43,337 nucleotides of DNA, taken from positions 1 to 43,337 of the forward strand of contig JAHEDJ010000023.1 of the NCBI GenBank assembly GCA_024641325.1. The letters are read 5' to 3'. Source of the DNA: a bacterium (lineage in GTDB: Bacteria; Actinomycetota; Acidimicrobiia; Spongiisociales; JAHEDJ01). Under the pieces are notes generated by a model. That model searched no databases. It was not told where the DNA came from and worked only from the letters and a program-made list of their open reading frames with translations. Made by a program: the position numbers and the translations under genes. Below, in pieces: positions 15,461 through 24,131 of this stretch (position 1 is the first letter of the stretch; each line of letters opens with the position of its first letter).

Positions 15461-16345
15461 TTGAAGGCGCCATTCGGTGAAGTCCTCACCGCCATGATCA
15501 CCCCGTTTACCGATTCGGGAGAGGTCGACTACGACAAGGTTTGGCGGCTCGCCCGCTTCCTCGTCGATAACGGTTCTGACGGGCTCGTCGTGACGGGCAC
15601 TACCGGTGAGGCACCTGTTCTCACCTCCGACGAAAAGGTCGCGATATACCGCGCAGTCGTTGAGGCTGTCGGTGACCGAGCGACGGTGGTCGCCGGAACA
15701 GGGACCTACAACACCGCAGAGTCGGTCGAGTTGTCTCAGCGCGCCGCCGAGGCAGGCGCTCACGCAGTAATGGCCGTCACGCCGTATTACTCGAAACCCG
15801 ACCAAAACGGATTGGTGCGCCACTTCTCGACCATCGCAGATGCAACTGATCTGCCCGTCTTGCTCTACAACATCCCGGGGCGGTCTGCACGGCTCATCGA
15901 AGTGGATACGCTCGCCCGCCTGTCGGCCCATCCCAACATCGTGGCCGTCAAGGATGCTGTCATGGACATCGACCACACAGCAACCGCGCGTCTCGCCTTG
16001 CCGCCTGACTTCGCCATCTACTCAGGTCAGGACAGCTACACGCTGGCGATGATGGTGGTCGGCGCGATCGGCGTCGTCTCCGTCGCCTCGCACCTGGTCG
16101 GCAAGCAGATCAAGCGTATGGTGCGAGCGGCCCATGATGGCGATTGGGCCGAAGCACAGCGCCTCAACTACGGGTTGCTTCCCGTCTTCTATTCATGCTT
16201 CACCGAACCGAGCCCGATGCCGGTCAAGGGAGCGATGAGTCGTATGTGGGAGCCGGTCGGGGAACCTCGACCACCGCTGGTTCCGGCCGCAGCCGCCACC
16301 ATCGATGCCATCGAGCAGGCTCTCGGAAAGGCGCAATCACTATGA
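15461..16345 (+). CDS. dapA: 4-hydroxy-tetrahydrodipicolinate synthase
   Basis: 294-residue DapA, condensing pyruvate with aspartate semialdehyde to enter the diaminopimelate/lysine pathway. The TIM barrel carries the Schiff-base Lys164 in VAVKDAVMD, Tyr136 in LLYNIPGRS (catalytic triad Tyr), GTTGE (46-50) and YYSKP (109-113). The TTG start (15461) is supported by AGGAGG at 15448-15453 with seven bases between. Its stop overlaps the RNase J start as ATGA (16342-16345), a coupling conserved in actinobacteria. dapB lies upstream at 9439-10185 and dapF at 38681-39439. Confidence 0.96.
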   Translation: MKAPFGEVLTAMITPFTDSGEVDYDKVWRLARFLVDNGSDGLVVTGTTGEAPVLTSDEKVAIYRAVVEAVGDRATVVAGTGTYNTAESVELSQRAAEAGAHAVMAVTPYYSKPDQNGLVRHFSTIADATDLPVLLYNIPGRSARLIEVDTLARLSAHPNIVAVKDAVMDIDHTATARLALPPDFAIYSGQDSYTLAMMVVGAIGVVSVASHLVGKQIKRMVRAAHDGDWAEAQRLNYGLLPVFYSCFTEPSPMPVKGAMSRMWEPVGEPRPPLVPAAAATIDAIEQALGKAQSL

Positions 16346-17982
16346 CCGTTGAGGTCAGCTTTCTCGGTGGTCTCGGCGAGATCGGCCGCAACTGCGCGGC
16401 CATTGAGATCAAGGGCAAACTAGCCCTGATCGATTGCGGGCTGATGTTTCCCGAGGAAGACATGCTCGGTGTAGATCTGGTCTTTCCGGATTGGTCCTGG
16501 CTGCTTGAACGCGCCGAAGACGTCGAGTGCGTGATCCTCACTCACGGACACGAGGATCACGTTGGCTCTCTGGCCTACTTCCTCAACGACCTGAACGTTC
16601 CCGTCTACGGCACCGAGTTGTCTGTGGAACTGGCGCGCGGACGCATTGAAGAACTGGGCGTCGACCCGGACCTCCGCGCTACGGAAACGAACGAGTGGAT
16701 CGAGCACGGTCCGTTCAAGTTCATGCTCGTGCCGGTATCTCATTCGATTCCGCAAGGAGCGGGGGTGGCGTTCGATACTCCAGAAGGCCTGATCGTTCAC
16801 TCCGGGGACTTCAAACTCGACCCGACGCCGATCGATTCGACGCCGACGGACCTGCCGACGTTCGCCCACCTGGGGCGGCGCGGCGTTCGGCTCTTGCTGG
16901 CGGATTCGACGAATGCCGAGCGAACCGGGTTCGTCCCCTCAGAGCGTTCCCTCGCAGGGCCGATCGAGCGAATCGTCCACACGGCACCCGGTCGAGTGAT
17001 CGCCGCTTGCTTCGCGTCCCATGTGCACCGCGTACAACAAATTGCCGATGCCGCTCTGGACGACGGCAGGACTATCGCTTTCCTGGGACGATCCATGCAC
17101 CGAGTAACCGGGGTCGGTTCCCGACTCGGTGTGCTCGACATCCCGCCGGATCGAATCGTCGATGTCGAGGATCTGGTTGGTCTTCCTGCAGACCGTCAAA
17201 TGCTGATCACGACCGGAGCACAGGGCGAACCGTTCGCTGCGTTGTCACTGATGGCGTCGGGCAGCAGCAAGTTCGTAGAGCTGAATGAGACCGACACCGT
17301 GCTCATCAGCGCCACTCCGATCCCCGGCAACGAGCGGGCCGTTTCGCGGGTTATTTCGAAACTCCATCGGACCGGAGCGCGGGTCTATCACGGCCGTAAT
17401 GCCCACGTACACGTGTCCGGCCATGCTGCCCAGGAAGAGTTGAAGACGTTCATCAACGTGATACGTCCCGACGCCTACATCCCGATTCACGGCGAGTACC
17501 GGCACCTGTCGGCCAACGCAGACCTAGCCGAGGAGATGAAAGTGCCGCTGGTGTTTGTCCTCGAAGACGGGGATCGGGTCGTTCTCGACGGTGAAGACAC
17601 CTTCGTCGAACGCCGGGCCGTCCCGGCCGGGTACGTCTACCTGGACGGATCGGGAGTCGGCGACACCAAACGAGCGGTTCTCCGCCGACGCCGTCATCTT
17701 GCGGATGAGGGGGTGGTGGTGATCACCATCGGGGTCAACGTTGACCGGTGCCTGATCGAATACGGGCCGATCATGGATAGTCACGGATTCATGGATGAGC
17801 CGGACGCGGTTCTCGCCAAGGCGGCCGACGCGGTCCGGGCGGCGATCCAGAAGATGGCCGAGAAAGGTCGCAAGACGGACCACAGCGCTCTCCAGCAGAC
17901 GGTGCGCCAGGCAGCGTCGACGATCATCCGTTCGGAGACATCGCGCCGGCCTGTTGTCCTGCCCCTGATCCTCGAAACATGA
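16342..17982 (+). CDS. rnj: Ribonuclease J
   Basis: 546-residue metallo-beta-lactamase/beta-CASP ribonuclease that combines endonuclease and 5'-3' exonuclease activity in mRNA decay and rRNA maturation. It shows the N-terminal VSFLGGLGEIGRN, the zinc motif HGHEDH (68-73), HSGDFKLDPTP and the beta-CASP motifs HVSGHAAQEELKTF and IPIHGEYRHL. The C-terminal domain is present, giving normal length for the family. Start ATG 16342 overlaps dapA's stop by four bases; the frame continues 66 codons into dapA but without homology. RNase Y is also encoded in this window, so both major enzymes of the Bacillus-type decay system are present. Confidence 0.96.
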   Translation: MTVEVSFLGGLGEIGRNCAAIEIKGKLALIDCGLMFPEEDMLGVDLVFPDWSWLLERAEDVECVILTHGHEDHVGSLAYFLNDLNVPVYGTELSVELARGRIEELGVDPDLRATETNEWIEHGPFKFMLVPVSHSIPQGAGVAFDTPEGLIVHSGDFKLDPTPIDSTPTDLPTFAHLGRRGVRLLLADSTNAERTGFVPSERSLAGPIERIVHTAPGRVIAACFASHVHRVQQIADAALDDGRTIAFLGRSMHRVTGVGSRLGVLDIPPDRIVDVEDLVGLPADRQMLITTGAQGEPFAALSLMASGSSKFVELNETDTVLISATPIPGNERAVSRVISKLHRTGARVYHGRNAHVHVSGHAAQEELKTFINVIRPDAYIPIHGEYRHLSANADLAEEMKVPLVFVLEDGDRVVLDGEDTFVERRAVPAGYVYLDGSGVGDTKRAVLRRRRHLADEGVVVITIGVNVDRCLIEYGPIMDSHGFMDEPDAVLAKAADAVRAAIQKMAEKGRKTDHSALQQTVRQAASTIIRSETSRRPVVLPLILET

Positions 17983-18034
17983 CGTTTTCGCGCGACCATC
18001 TGCACTCATAGGTGCCGAATGTCGCGCGAAAACG
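17983..18034. repeat. 52-bp palindrome (CGTTTTCGCGCGAC...GTCGCGCGAAAACG)
   Basis: Perfect 14-bp outer stem (17983-17996 with 18021-18034), then a partly paired inner stem down to the hexaloop TCATAG, giving 20 of 23 paired positions. It starts directly after the RNase J stop and ends just before the ribosome binding site of the next gene. Size and TTTT-first/AAAA-last order match the elements at 14393-14504. Confidence 0.8.
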
Positions 18035-18050
18035 ATGGAAGGAGGCGGTC

Positions 18051-18860
18051 ATGAGCGAACTCAGCTTCCCGGGGTCTGAAGGCAACGTCGTCTATCACCG
18101 GTGGTTGCCTGACTCCGAAGCTTCCGGTGTTGTGGTCCTCGTTCACGGCTACGCCGAGCACGGAGCCAGGTACGCGCATGTCGCCGAAGATCTCACGGAT
18201 CGTGGTTTTGCCGTTTATGCCGAGGACCATCTCGGGCACGGTGAAAGCAACGGCGAGCGTGCCTTGATTTCCGATTTCGAGCACATCGTCGACGATCTAC
18301 ACACGCTCGCCGGAATCGCCCGCGCAGAGAACCCGTCGATGCCGCTGATAATGGCCGGGCATTCGATGGGCGGGTTGTTGACGGCCAGATTTGCCGAGCG
18401 TTATCCGGACGAACTCGCCGGCGCGGCATTCATGGGAGCGGTGCTCGGCGACTGGCAGTGGGCGCGTGAAGTTCTGTCGTTGCACGAGATCCCCTATCAG
18501 GAGCCCGAATACTCGGGCATGTCCAGAGACCCCGAGACGGTCCGGCAGTACACGGAAGATCCGCTCGTCTACCACGGTCAGTACAAGCGGCCGTTGCTCG
18601 AATCGGAGGTCGTGGCGCTGGACCGCTTCAATGCGGAGATGCATCGGATCACGATGCCGGTGCTGTTCCTACACGGGTCGGCCGATCCCTACGTGCCGTA
18701 TCGCGATTCTCTGCACGCCGTGGAGCGGATGGCTTCCGAGGACAAGACCCTCCGGGTGTATCCGGGAGCCCGTCACGAACTGGTCAACGAAACCAACCGG
18801 GACGAGATTATCGGTGATCTCGTCCGGTGGATCGAACGGATCCGGAGTTCTGCTCGATAG
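18051..18860 (+). CDS. Alpha/beta hydrolase, monoacylglycerol lipase/lysophospholipase-like
   Basis: 269-residue serine hydrolase of the Hydrolase_4 (monoacylglycerol lipase-like) family, likely splitting fatty acid esters. Visible features are VVLVHGYAEHGARYAHVAEDL (HG oxyanion motif), YAEDHLGHGESNGERALISDF, the nucleophile elbow AGHSMGG (Ser about 106), the acid Asp in HGSADPYVPY and the base His in PGARHELVNE. No signal peptide, so cytoplasmic or peripheral. ATG 18051 has GGAGG five bases upstream; the frame opens earlier at 18012 but that part lies inside the palindromic element. It sits between RNase J and ftsK, where other actinobacteria usually have no such gene, so the role is not informed by context. 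Confidence 0.9.
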   Translation: MSELSFPGSEGNVVYHRWLPDSEASGVVVLVHGYAEHGARYAHVAEDLTDRGFAVYAEDHLGHGESNGERALISDFEHIVDDLHTLAGIARAENPSMPLIMAGHSMGGLLTARFAERYPDELAGAAFMGAVLGDWQWAREVLSLHEIPYQEPEYSGMSRDPETVRQYTEDPLVYHGQYKRPLLESEVVALDRFNAEMHRITMPVLFLHGSADPYVPYRDSLHAVERMASEDKTLRVYPGARHELVNETNRDEIIGDLVRWIERIRSSAR

Positions 18861-18864
18861 CCGT

Positions 18865-18881
18865 TCGCGCGCTCCGCGCGA
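18865..18881. other. GC-rich hairpin after the hydrolase gene
   Basis: TCGCGCG-CTC-CGCGCGA, a perfect 7-bp stem with a 3-base loop, 5 bases after the stop codon. It has no T-tract, so it is at best a weak terminator or a processing/stability structure. Confidence 0.4.
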
Positions 18882-18898
18882 GGTTGCGCGCGGAATGA

Positions 18899-18927
18899 TT
18901 GGTGGACCGACCGCCCGGGTGTAAAGT
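18899..18927 (+). promoter_or_regulatory. ftsK promoter
   Basis: -35 TTGGTG (18899-18904), 17-bp spacer, -10 TAAAGT (18922-18927), then 8 bases to the ATG at 18936. No Shine-Dalgarno sequence is present, so ftsK is probably translated from a leaderless transcript. Confidence 0.55.
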
Positions 18928-18935
18928 AAAACCGA

Positions 18936-21224
18936 ATGGCTACCCGGACACCCACCCGCCGGGGGACAAACGGTCGGAAGCGGGTGTCCAGCAAGACAAC
19001 CAGGAAGAAGACATCTCGGAAAAGCAGCCTCTCCTCGCTGGCGAGACTGCGAGCTTTCATCCGGGAAACCCTCGGCCGACAGGCCGACGACGTTTGGGGA
19101 GTAGTCCTTCTCGTTGTCGCTGCTCTGATGGGCCTCGGTTTCGTCGGCGAGGCCGGCCCGGTCGGGCGCGGCATAGTGTCCACGCTTCGGCTGCTCTTCG
19201 GTTTGTGGTCCGTAGCGTTCCCTGTTGCGCTGGCGGCACTAGGGGTCGTACTGATCATCGGCAAGCATCGCGATGACTACGGGCGCTTGACGATCGGCCT
19301 GGTTACAGCCTTCGTCGGGTCGTTGTCGCTTTTCCACCTCCTTACCGGTTCCGTCCCTCTTTGGCCCGATGTAGATCAGGTAATCGAACGCGGCGGCGCC
19401 ATCGGTTCGCTTGCTTCGTTCCCGTTGCGCCGATTGATCGGCTACTGGGGCGCATTCGTCGTGCTCAGCTCGGTGACCTCGGTCGGTGTTCTGATCCTTT
19501 CGAAGGCAACAGTGCGGCAACTGTTCCTGGCACTCGGTGAGATCGGTCGCGCAGTTCGATATTGGGCACGCTCGCTGCAAATGGCGGTCCGACCTGCCCG
19601 CCATGCCAAGCCGGCGATTTCCGGTGCGCATCGTCCACAGGCGCCACGGCCGAATCCCGTCTCGCAGCCGGCGGGCGGTCCAAAGAACAGAGCCCCTTCC
19701 TCCAAACCGAAGGGCAAGGCACGTCCCGGCCCCGGACAGACCAAGATCACCCTCCCGGAGCCCAAACCGGGGGAGGGTTACCAGAAACCACCGCTGGAAC
19801 TACTGAAGAACGGCGGTGGTGAATCACAGTCGAAGCGGATACTCGAGCAGACCGCTCTCGATCTCGAAGACACACTCCGTCAGCATGGTGTGGACGCCCG
19901 CCTGACCAAGATCGTGCCGGGACCGACGGTCACCCGCTATGAGATCGAACTCGAGCCGGGTGTCAAGGTCTCGCGGGTTACGAGTCTGGCCAACGACATC
20001 GCCTATGCGCTGGCTACTCCAGATGTTCGTCTGCTCGCTCCGATTCCCGGCAAGAGCGCCATAGGCATAGAGGTTCCGAATCGGAAGCGCCGCCTCATCA
20101 CGCTCGGCGATGTGTTGCGAGCCGCTGAGGATGACTTCACCGGGCATCCGCTCGAGGTCGCGCTCGGCATGGACATCTCCGGTCGCCCGAAATTGGTCAA
20201 CTTGTCGGAGCTGCCGCACGTCTTGATCGCGGGAGCCACCGGCGCGGGAAAGTCCTCGTGTATCAACTCGATCGTTACATCCCTGTTGATGCGCACGACT
20301 CCCGACGACGTACGTTTGATAATGGTGGATCCCAAACGGGTCGAACTCGGCCAGTACAACGGTGTTCCGCACCTGTTCACCAAGGTCATCACCAACCCGA
20401 AGAAGGCTGCCGATGCCCTCAAGTGGGCGGTCGCCGAGATGGACCGTCGCTACGACCTCCTCGCAGATGCCCATGTACGCGACATCATCGGTTATCGGGA
20501 GAAGTGGGACCACGGCGGCCTGGATCCGGACGGCTTCGATCGTTTCCCTTATGTGGTAGTGGTCGTCGACGAGTTGAACGATCTGATGATGGTGGCCGGT
20601 CGAGAAGTCGAGGACGCCATCGTGCGCATCGCCCAGATGGCTCGAGCGGTCGGGATCCACCTCGTTATCGCCACGCAACGGCCCTCTGTCGACGTGATCA
20701 CCGGCGTCATCAAGGCAAATATCCCGAGTCGTATGGCCTTCTCCGTCGCCTCTCAGGCTGATAGCCGGGTCATTTTGGACGGTGGCGGTGCAGAGAAGCT
20801 CATCGGCATGGGCGACATGCTCGTGGTCACCGCCAAAGAGCCCAAGTCGGAGCGCATCCAGGGCGCCTGGGTATCGGAAGATGAAGTGCACGCGGTGGTC
20901 GGCTGGGTCAAGAAACAGCGCGAAGCGCAGTACCAGGACCAGGTCATCGAGACTCTGGCACGGGAAGCGAAGGCCGTCGCCGACGATGCCGACGACGACG
21001 ATGCCGAGTTGATTCGGCAAGCCATCGAACTGGTGGTGAGATCCCAGCTCGGCTCGACATCGATGCTCCAGCGCAAGCTACGGGTCGGATTCGCCAGGGC
21101 GGGGCGGATCATGGATGTCCTCGAACGCAAGGGTGTGGTCGGGCCTTCTGAAGGGTCGAAAGCTCGCACAGTCCTGATGACGATCGACGACCTCGATTCG
21201 ATTTTCGCGTCGTCGGAGGTTTGA
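18936..21224 (+). CDS. ftsK: DNA translocase FtsK/SpoIIIE
   Basis: 762-residue septal DNA pump that clears and decatenates chromosomes at division. The N-terminus is basic (RGTNGRKRVSSKTTRKKTSRK), followed by about four membrane helices (about 50-190), a Pro/Lys-rich linker (about 220-285) and the motor. Walker A is GATGAGKS (433-440) and the Walker B stretch VVVVDELNDLMM is intact. The gamma winged-helix domain that reads KOPS-like sites is at the C-terminus (AIELVVRSQLGSTSMLQRKLRVGFARAGRIMDVLE). The Walker B region has DELND where most FtsK proteins have DELAD. Total length is typical of actinobacterial and Bacillus-type FtsK. Confidence 0.96.
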   Translation: MATRTPTRRGTNGRKRVSSKTTRKKTSRKSSLSSLARLRAFIRETLGRQADDVWGVVLLVVAALMGLGFVGEAGPVGRGIVSTLRLLFGLWSVAFPVALAALGVVLIIGKHRDDYGRLTIGLVTAFVGSLSLFHLLTGSVPLWPDVDQVIERGGAIGSLASFPLRRLIGYWGAFVVLSSVTSVGVLILSKATVRQLFLALGEIGRAVRYWARSLQMAVRPARHAKPAISGAHRPQAPRPNPVSQPAGGPKNRAPSSKPKGKARPGPGQTKITLPEPKPGEGYQKPPLELLKNGGGESQSKRILEQTALDLEDTLRQHGVDARLTKIVPGPTVTRYEIELEPGVKVSRVTSLANDIAYALATPDVRLLAPIPGKSAIGIEVPNRKRRLITLGDVLRAAEDDFTGHPLEVALGMDISGRPKLVNLSELPHVLIAGATGAGKSSCINSIVTSLLMRTTPDDVRLIMVDPKRVELGQYNGVPHLFTKVITNPKKAADALKWAVAEMDRRYDLLADAHVRDIIGYREKWDHGGLDPDGFDRFPYVVVVVDELNDLMMVAGREVEDAIVRIAQMARAVGIHLVIATQRPSVDVITGVIKANIPSRMAFSVASQADSRVILDGGGAEKLIGMGDMLVVTAKEPKSERIQGAWVSEDEVHAVVGWVKKQREAQYQDQVIETLAREAKAVADDADDDDAELIRQAIELVVRSQLGSTSMLQRKLRVGFARAGRIMDVLERKGVVGPSEGSKARTVLMTIDDLDSIFASSEV

Positions 21225-21288
21225 TTCGAGAAAACTCTTACGGTTGAGGGCCTCTCAGTCGATAATGAACGGACGAGGAGAGCACACC

Positions 21289-23019
21289 GTGAGTGATTTC
21301 GAGGCACCCCAGGATCCGCCCGAGTTGAGTCGACCTGATCCATTTGCCGGTGAGCAGGAGTTCTCACTGCTGGACTCCGACGCACCCGTGGTTGGGGCAG
21401 TACAACCCGAAGTAGCTTCCAAGGGTCGACCGTGGATGGCGCTTGGTGCCGCCGCACTCGTCGTGCTCGTGATCGGTGGCGGTGCTTTTGCATTTCGTTC
21501 ATTCCTATCGACGTCGGTGGCCGCAGCCGAGGTGATGCCGCCCGATACCGAGTTTTTCTTCAGCGTCGATTTCCTTCAACTGATCGAGGGAGATGCGCTC
21601 AAACTGAACGACACGATCATTTCGATGATCGAGACTTCCGGTGAGGTCGACAGCAGAGACATCCTCAACGTAGACGGCCTGGTGCGGGAGATCGATGCGG
21701 CCATGTCGGAGGCCATCGGAGTCGACTTCACCGACGACATCCGTCCCTGGGTAGGAAGAACCGTGTCCTTCTCGATGTCTGGATTCGAGAGCCTGACCTC
21801 AAACGACCTCCCGGAGCTCCTCCTGGCGGTTGAGACACGCGACGGCGGTGCCTCCGACCTGTTCCTCGAAGATTTCGCCAACGGCCTCGAACAAGCCACC
21901 GGTGTCGATGTGGCGCGGGCCACACGCAATGGAACTGTCGTATTCACGGCGTCAGACGAATTCGATTTCGATCCAGCCCTCGTTTTCACGCGGGTTGGAT
22001 CGATGGTGGTCTTCGGCACTCAGAGTGCCGTTGAAGGGGCCTTGACTGCTGAGGGGGGAGCTTCGCTGGCCGACAACGCCTCGTTTGCGTCGGTGATGGA
22101 TTCACTCCCGTCCGACCGATTGATGTCTATCTACTTGAACGGCGCCGTCTTCTCCGATGCGCTCGAATCCGAAGCGTTGGTCACCGACGCGTTCGCCGGA
22201 ATCGGCTACGACGCAGTCGGGGCCTCCGTCTCGATCGCCGACTACGGAGTGAGGGTCGAGACCGTCGTGCTCGGCTCGGAACCGATGGGTGGGGTTACGC
22301 TCGAGATGGGCGATGTGACCGGCGACTTGCCCTTCGACACCCTGGCAATGTTCGGTGGATGGTCGGTGGCGTCCTACTGGGAGGCGATTACGACGGCCCT
22401 CGGCGGGACCGACGCCGAAGATCTCCTGGCTGATGCCGAGCAGGAAATTGGCGTCGACATCGGGAGTTTCCTCAACCTCCTCGATGCTCCCTCTGCACTG
22501 GCCCTCGTGAAGACAACCGACGGTGCGATGGCTCAGGAGATCGGCTACCCGATCGGTTTGATGGCCCTTCTTGGAACGACGAACCCGGACGAAGTTGAGA
22601 AGCAACTGGAGGACCTCGTCGGTTACGCCCGCGACAACGGCTTGGAAGACATCGCCCGAGCCACATTTGATTCAGGAACCTACTGGATGGTCGGTCCGAT
22701 AGGCAGCGAGATGGCCGTGGTCGGTGTCACCGAGAGATATCTGGCAGCCGCATCGTCGGGTTCGCTGGCGACTTCAATCGGCTCGTCGCCTTCCCTCTCG
22801 GACAACGCACGGTTGGTGGCGGTCGCCGAGGCGATGGGCGTCGACCCTGGTTCTGTGGTGTTCTTTGTCGACACTCAATCCCTGGTTGAACTGTTCGAAC
22901 CGCCTCCCGAAATCGCCGCGGCTCTTGGTCCTCTCGGGCAGATGGCGGCCGCCTACGAGATGGATGTCGAGCGAGCGCACGGCGTCTTCGTCTGGATGAT
23001 CGACTACGTAGACGATTGA
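21289..23019 (+). CDS. DUF3352-containing membrane-anchored protein
   Basis: 576-residue protein with an acidic cytoplasmic N-terminus (about 1-48), one transmembrane helix MALGAAALVVLVIGGGAFAF (about 50-69) and a large extracytoplasmic domain. After the helix comes AAEVMPPDTEFFFSVDFLQL, the usual start of a DUF3352 domain, and there are two similar halves each ending in segments like MVVFGTQSAVEGAL and MAVVGVTERYLAAAS. Function of the family is unknown; it is often found in actinobacteria and cyanobacteria. The GTG start 21289 follows GAGGAG by 8 bases; earlier in-frame ATGs have no ribosome binding site. Located between ftsK and the dehydrogenase genes, 64 bases after ftsK, so cotranscription is possible. 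Confidence 0.82.
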   Translation: MSDFEAPQDPPELSRPDPFAGEQEFSLLDSDAPVVGAVQPEVASKGRPWMALGAAALVVLVIGGGAFAFRSFLSTSVAAAEVMPPDTEFFFSVDFLQLIEGDALKLNDTIISMIETSGEVDSRDILNVDGLVREIDAAMSEAIGVDFTDDIRPWVGRTVSFSMSGFESLTSNDLPELLLAVETRDGGASDLFLEDFANGLEQATGVDVARATRNGTVVFTASDEFDFDPALVFTRVGSMVVFGTQSAVEGALTAEGGASLADNASFASVMDSLPSDRLMSIYLNGAVFSDALESEALVTDAFAGIGYDAVGASVSIADYGVRVETVVLGSEPMGGVTLEMGDVTGDLPFDTLAMFGGWSVASYWEAITTALGGTDAEDLLADAEQEIGVDIGSFLNLLDAPSALALVKTTDGAMAQEIGYPIGLMALLGTTNPDEVEKQLEDLVGYARDNGLEDIARATFDSGTYWMVGPIGSEMAVVGVTERYLAAASSGSLATSIGSSPSLSDNARLVAVAEAMGVDPGSVVFFVDTQSLVELFEPPPEIAAALGPLGQMAAAYEMDVERAHGVFVWMIDYVDD

Positions 23020-23087
23020 TCCTGCCGTGCTTTCGATTAGCCGTTCGGAACCTGAGCGGCCTGGATTCCCGCCGCCTGTAAAGCCAC

Positions 23088-23093
23088 TAGCCT
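23088..23093 (+). promoter_or_regulatory. -10 element TAGCCT upstream of the E1 alpha gene
   Basis: TAGCCTGTG 9 bases before ATG 23103, with no Shine-Dalgarno sequence. The same TAGCCTGTG occurs before the gene at 31110. No convincing -35. Confidence 0.4.
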
Positions 23094-23102
23094 GTGCGCC
23101 GT

Positions 23103-24131
23103 ATGCTCCAGATTCTGACGCCAGAGGGGGAACTGGTTGGTGATCCGCCGGTAGACATCCCCATGACACGACGTCTCTACCGCGCGATGGTGGCGGCACG
23201 TCTATACGACCGCAAGGCGACTTCAATCCAGAAACAGGGGCGGCTCGCCACATATGCTCCCTTCGAGGGTCAGGAGGCCGCGCAAGTCGGCAGCGCGGCC
23301 GTCTTGAGTCCCGATGATTGGATGGTCGCTACCTATCGAGACGCCGCCGCCATGTGGATGCAGGGCTACCCGTGGGAGTTGCTGCTGGCAGGCCGAACCG
23401 GACACGAACGCGGCGGATCGCCTCCCGACCATGTGAACGTGCTCCCGCCTTCGATCACGGTTGGTGCTCACATGCTGCACGCGGTGGGCCTTGCCTGGGC
23501 AGAACGTATGCAGGGCACCGACCGAATCGCAATCACCTACTTTGGAGACGGCGCAACCTCCGAGGGCGACTTCCACGAGGCGATGAACTTCGCCGCAGTC
23601 TTTCGGACCGGCACAGTGTTCCTGTGCCAGAACAACCACTACGCCATTTCGATGGGTATCGAAGGCCAGATGGCGACCGAAACCATCGCACAGAAAGCCG
23701 GCGCTTACGGTATTCCGGGTGTTCGGGTCGACGGCAACGACCTGTTCGCGATATACAGGGCAACGAGCGACGCGGTCGAACGAGCTAGGCGGGGCAACGG
23801 GCCGACGTTGATAGAGGCAGTGACCTACCGGCTCGGTCCACACACCACCAGCGATGATCCAACTCGTTATCGGCTGGAAGAAGAAGTTGAGCAATGGCGG
23901 CCGCGCGATCCCCTGGAACGTGTACGACGGTATCTCGAGACGAATCAGGCGTGGGATGAGGAGTGGCAGAAGCTGATCGAGGGTGAAGAGGGAGCCGTCG
24001 TCGAACGCGCCGTTCAACTGGCAGAGAGCCTCAGCGCACCTGATGTGGACGATCTGTTCGATTCGATGTTTGCCGAGCCGACATCCGATTTGGAGAATCA
24101 GCGGCGTCTCCTCGAAACCGAGGGGGGATAG
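23103..24131 (+). CDS. pdhA: 2-oxo acid dehydrogenase E1 component, alpha subunit (pyruvate or branched-chain)
   Basis: 342-residue thiamine diphosphate-dependent E1 alpha subunit, which decarboxylates a 2-oxo acid and passes the acyl group to lipoyl-E2. It has the family motif YAPFEGQEAAQVG, the TPP-binding signature GDGATSEGDFHEAMNFAAVFRTGTVFLCQNN (GDG to NN spacing normal) and the phosphorylation-loop-like YRLGPHTTSDDPTRYR. Pyruvate and branched-chain E1 cannot be separated safely by eye; the QGRLATYAPF stretch fits both Bacillus PdhA and actinobacterial BkdA. I prefer ATG 23103 over GTG 23094, which abuts the -10 element. Its stop overlaps the beta-subunit GTG by one base. Confidence 0.92.
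   Translation: MLQILTPEGELVGDPPVDIPMTRRLYRAMVAARLYDRKATSIQKQGRLATYAPFEGQEAAQVGSAAVLSPDDWMVATYRDAAAMWMQGYPWELLLAGRTGHERGGSPPDHVNVLPPSITVGAHMLHAVGLAWAERMQGTDRIAITYFGDGATSEGDFHEAMNFAAVFRTGTVFLCQNNHYAISMGIEGQMATETIAQKAGAYGIPGVRVDGNDLFAIYRATSDAVERARRGNGPTLIEAVTYRLGPHTTSDDPTRYRLEEEVEQWRPRDPLERVRRYLETNQAWDEEWQKLIEGEEGAVVERAVQLAESLSAPDVDDLFDSMFAEPTSDLENQRRLLETEGG

Noticed and set aside
19824..21020. 398-codon minus-strand frame
   Set aside because: Entirely antisense to the ftsK motor domain; a shadow caused by high GC.
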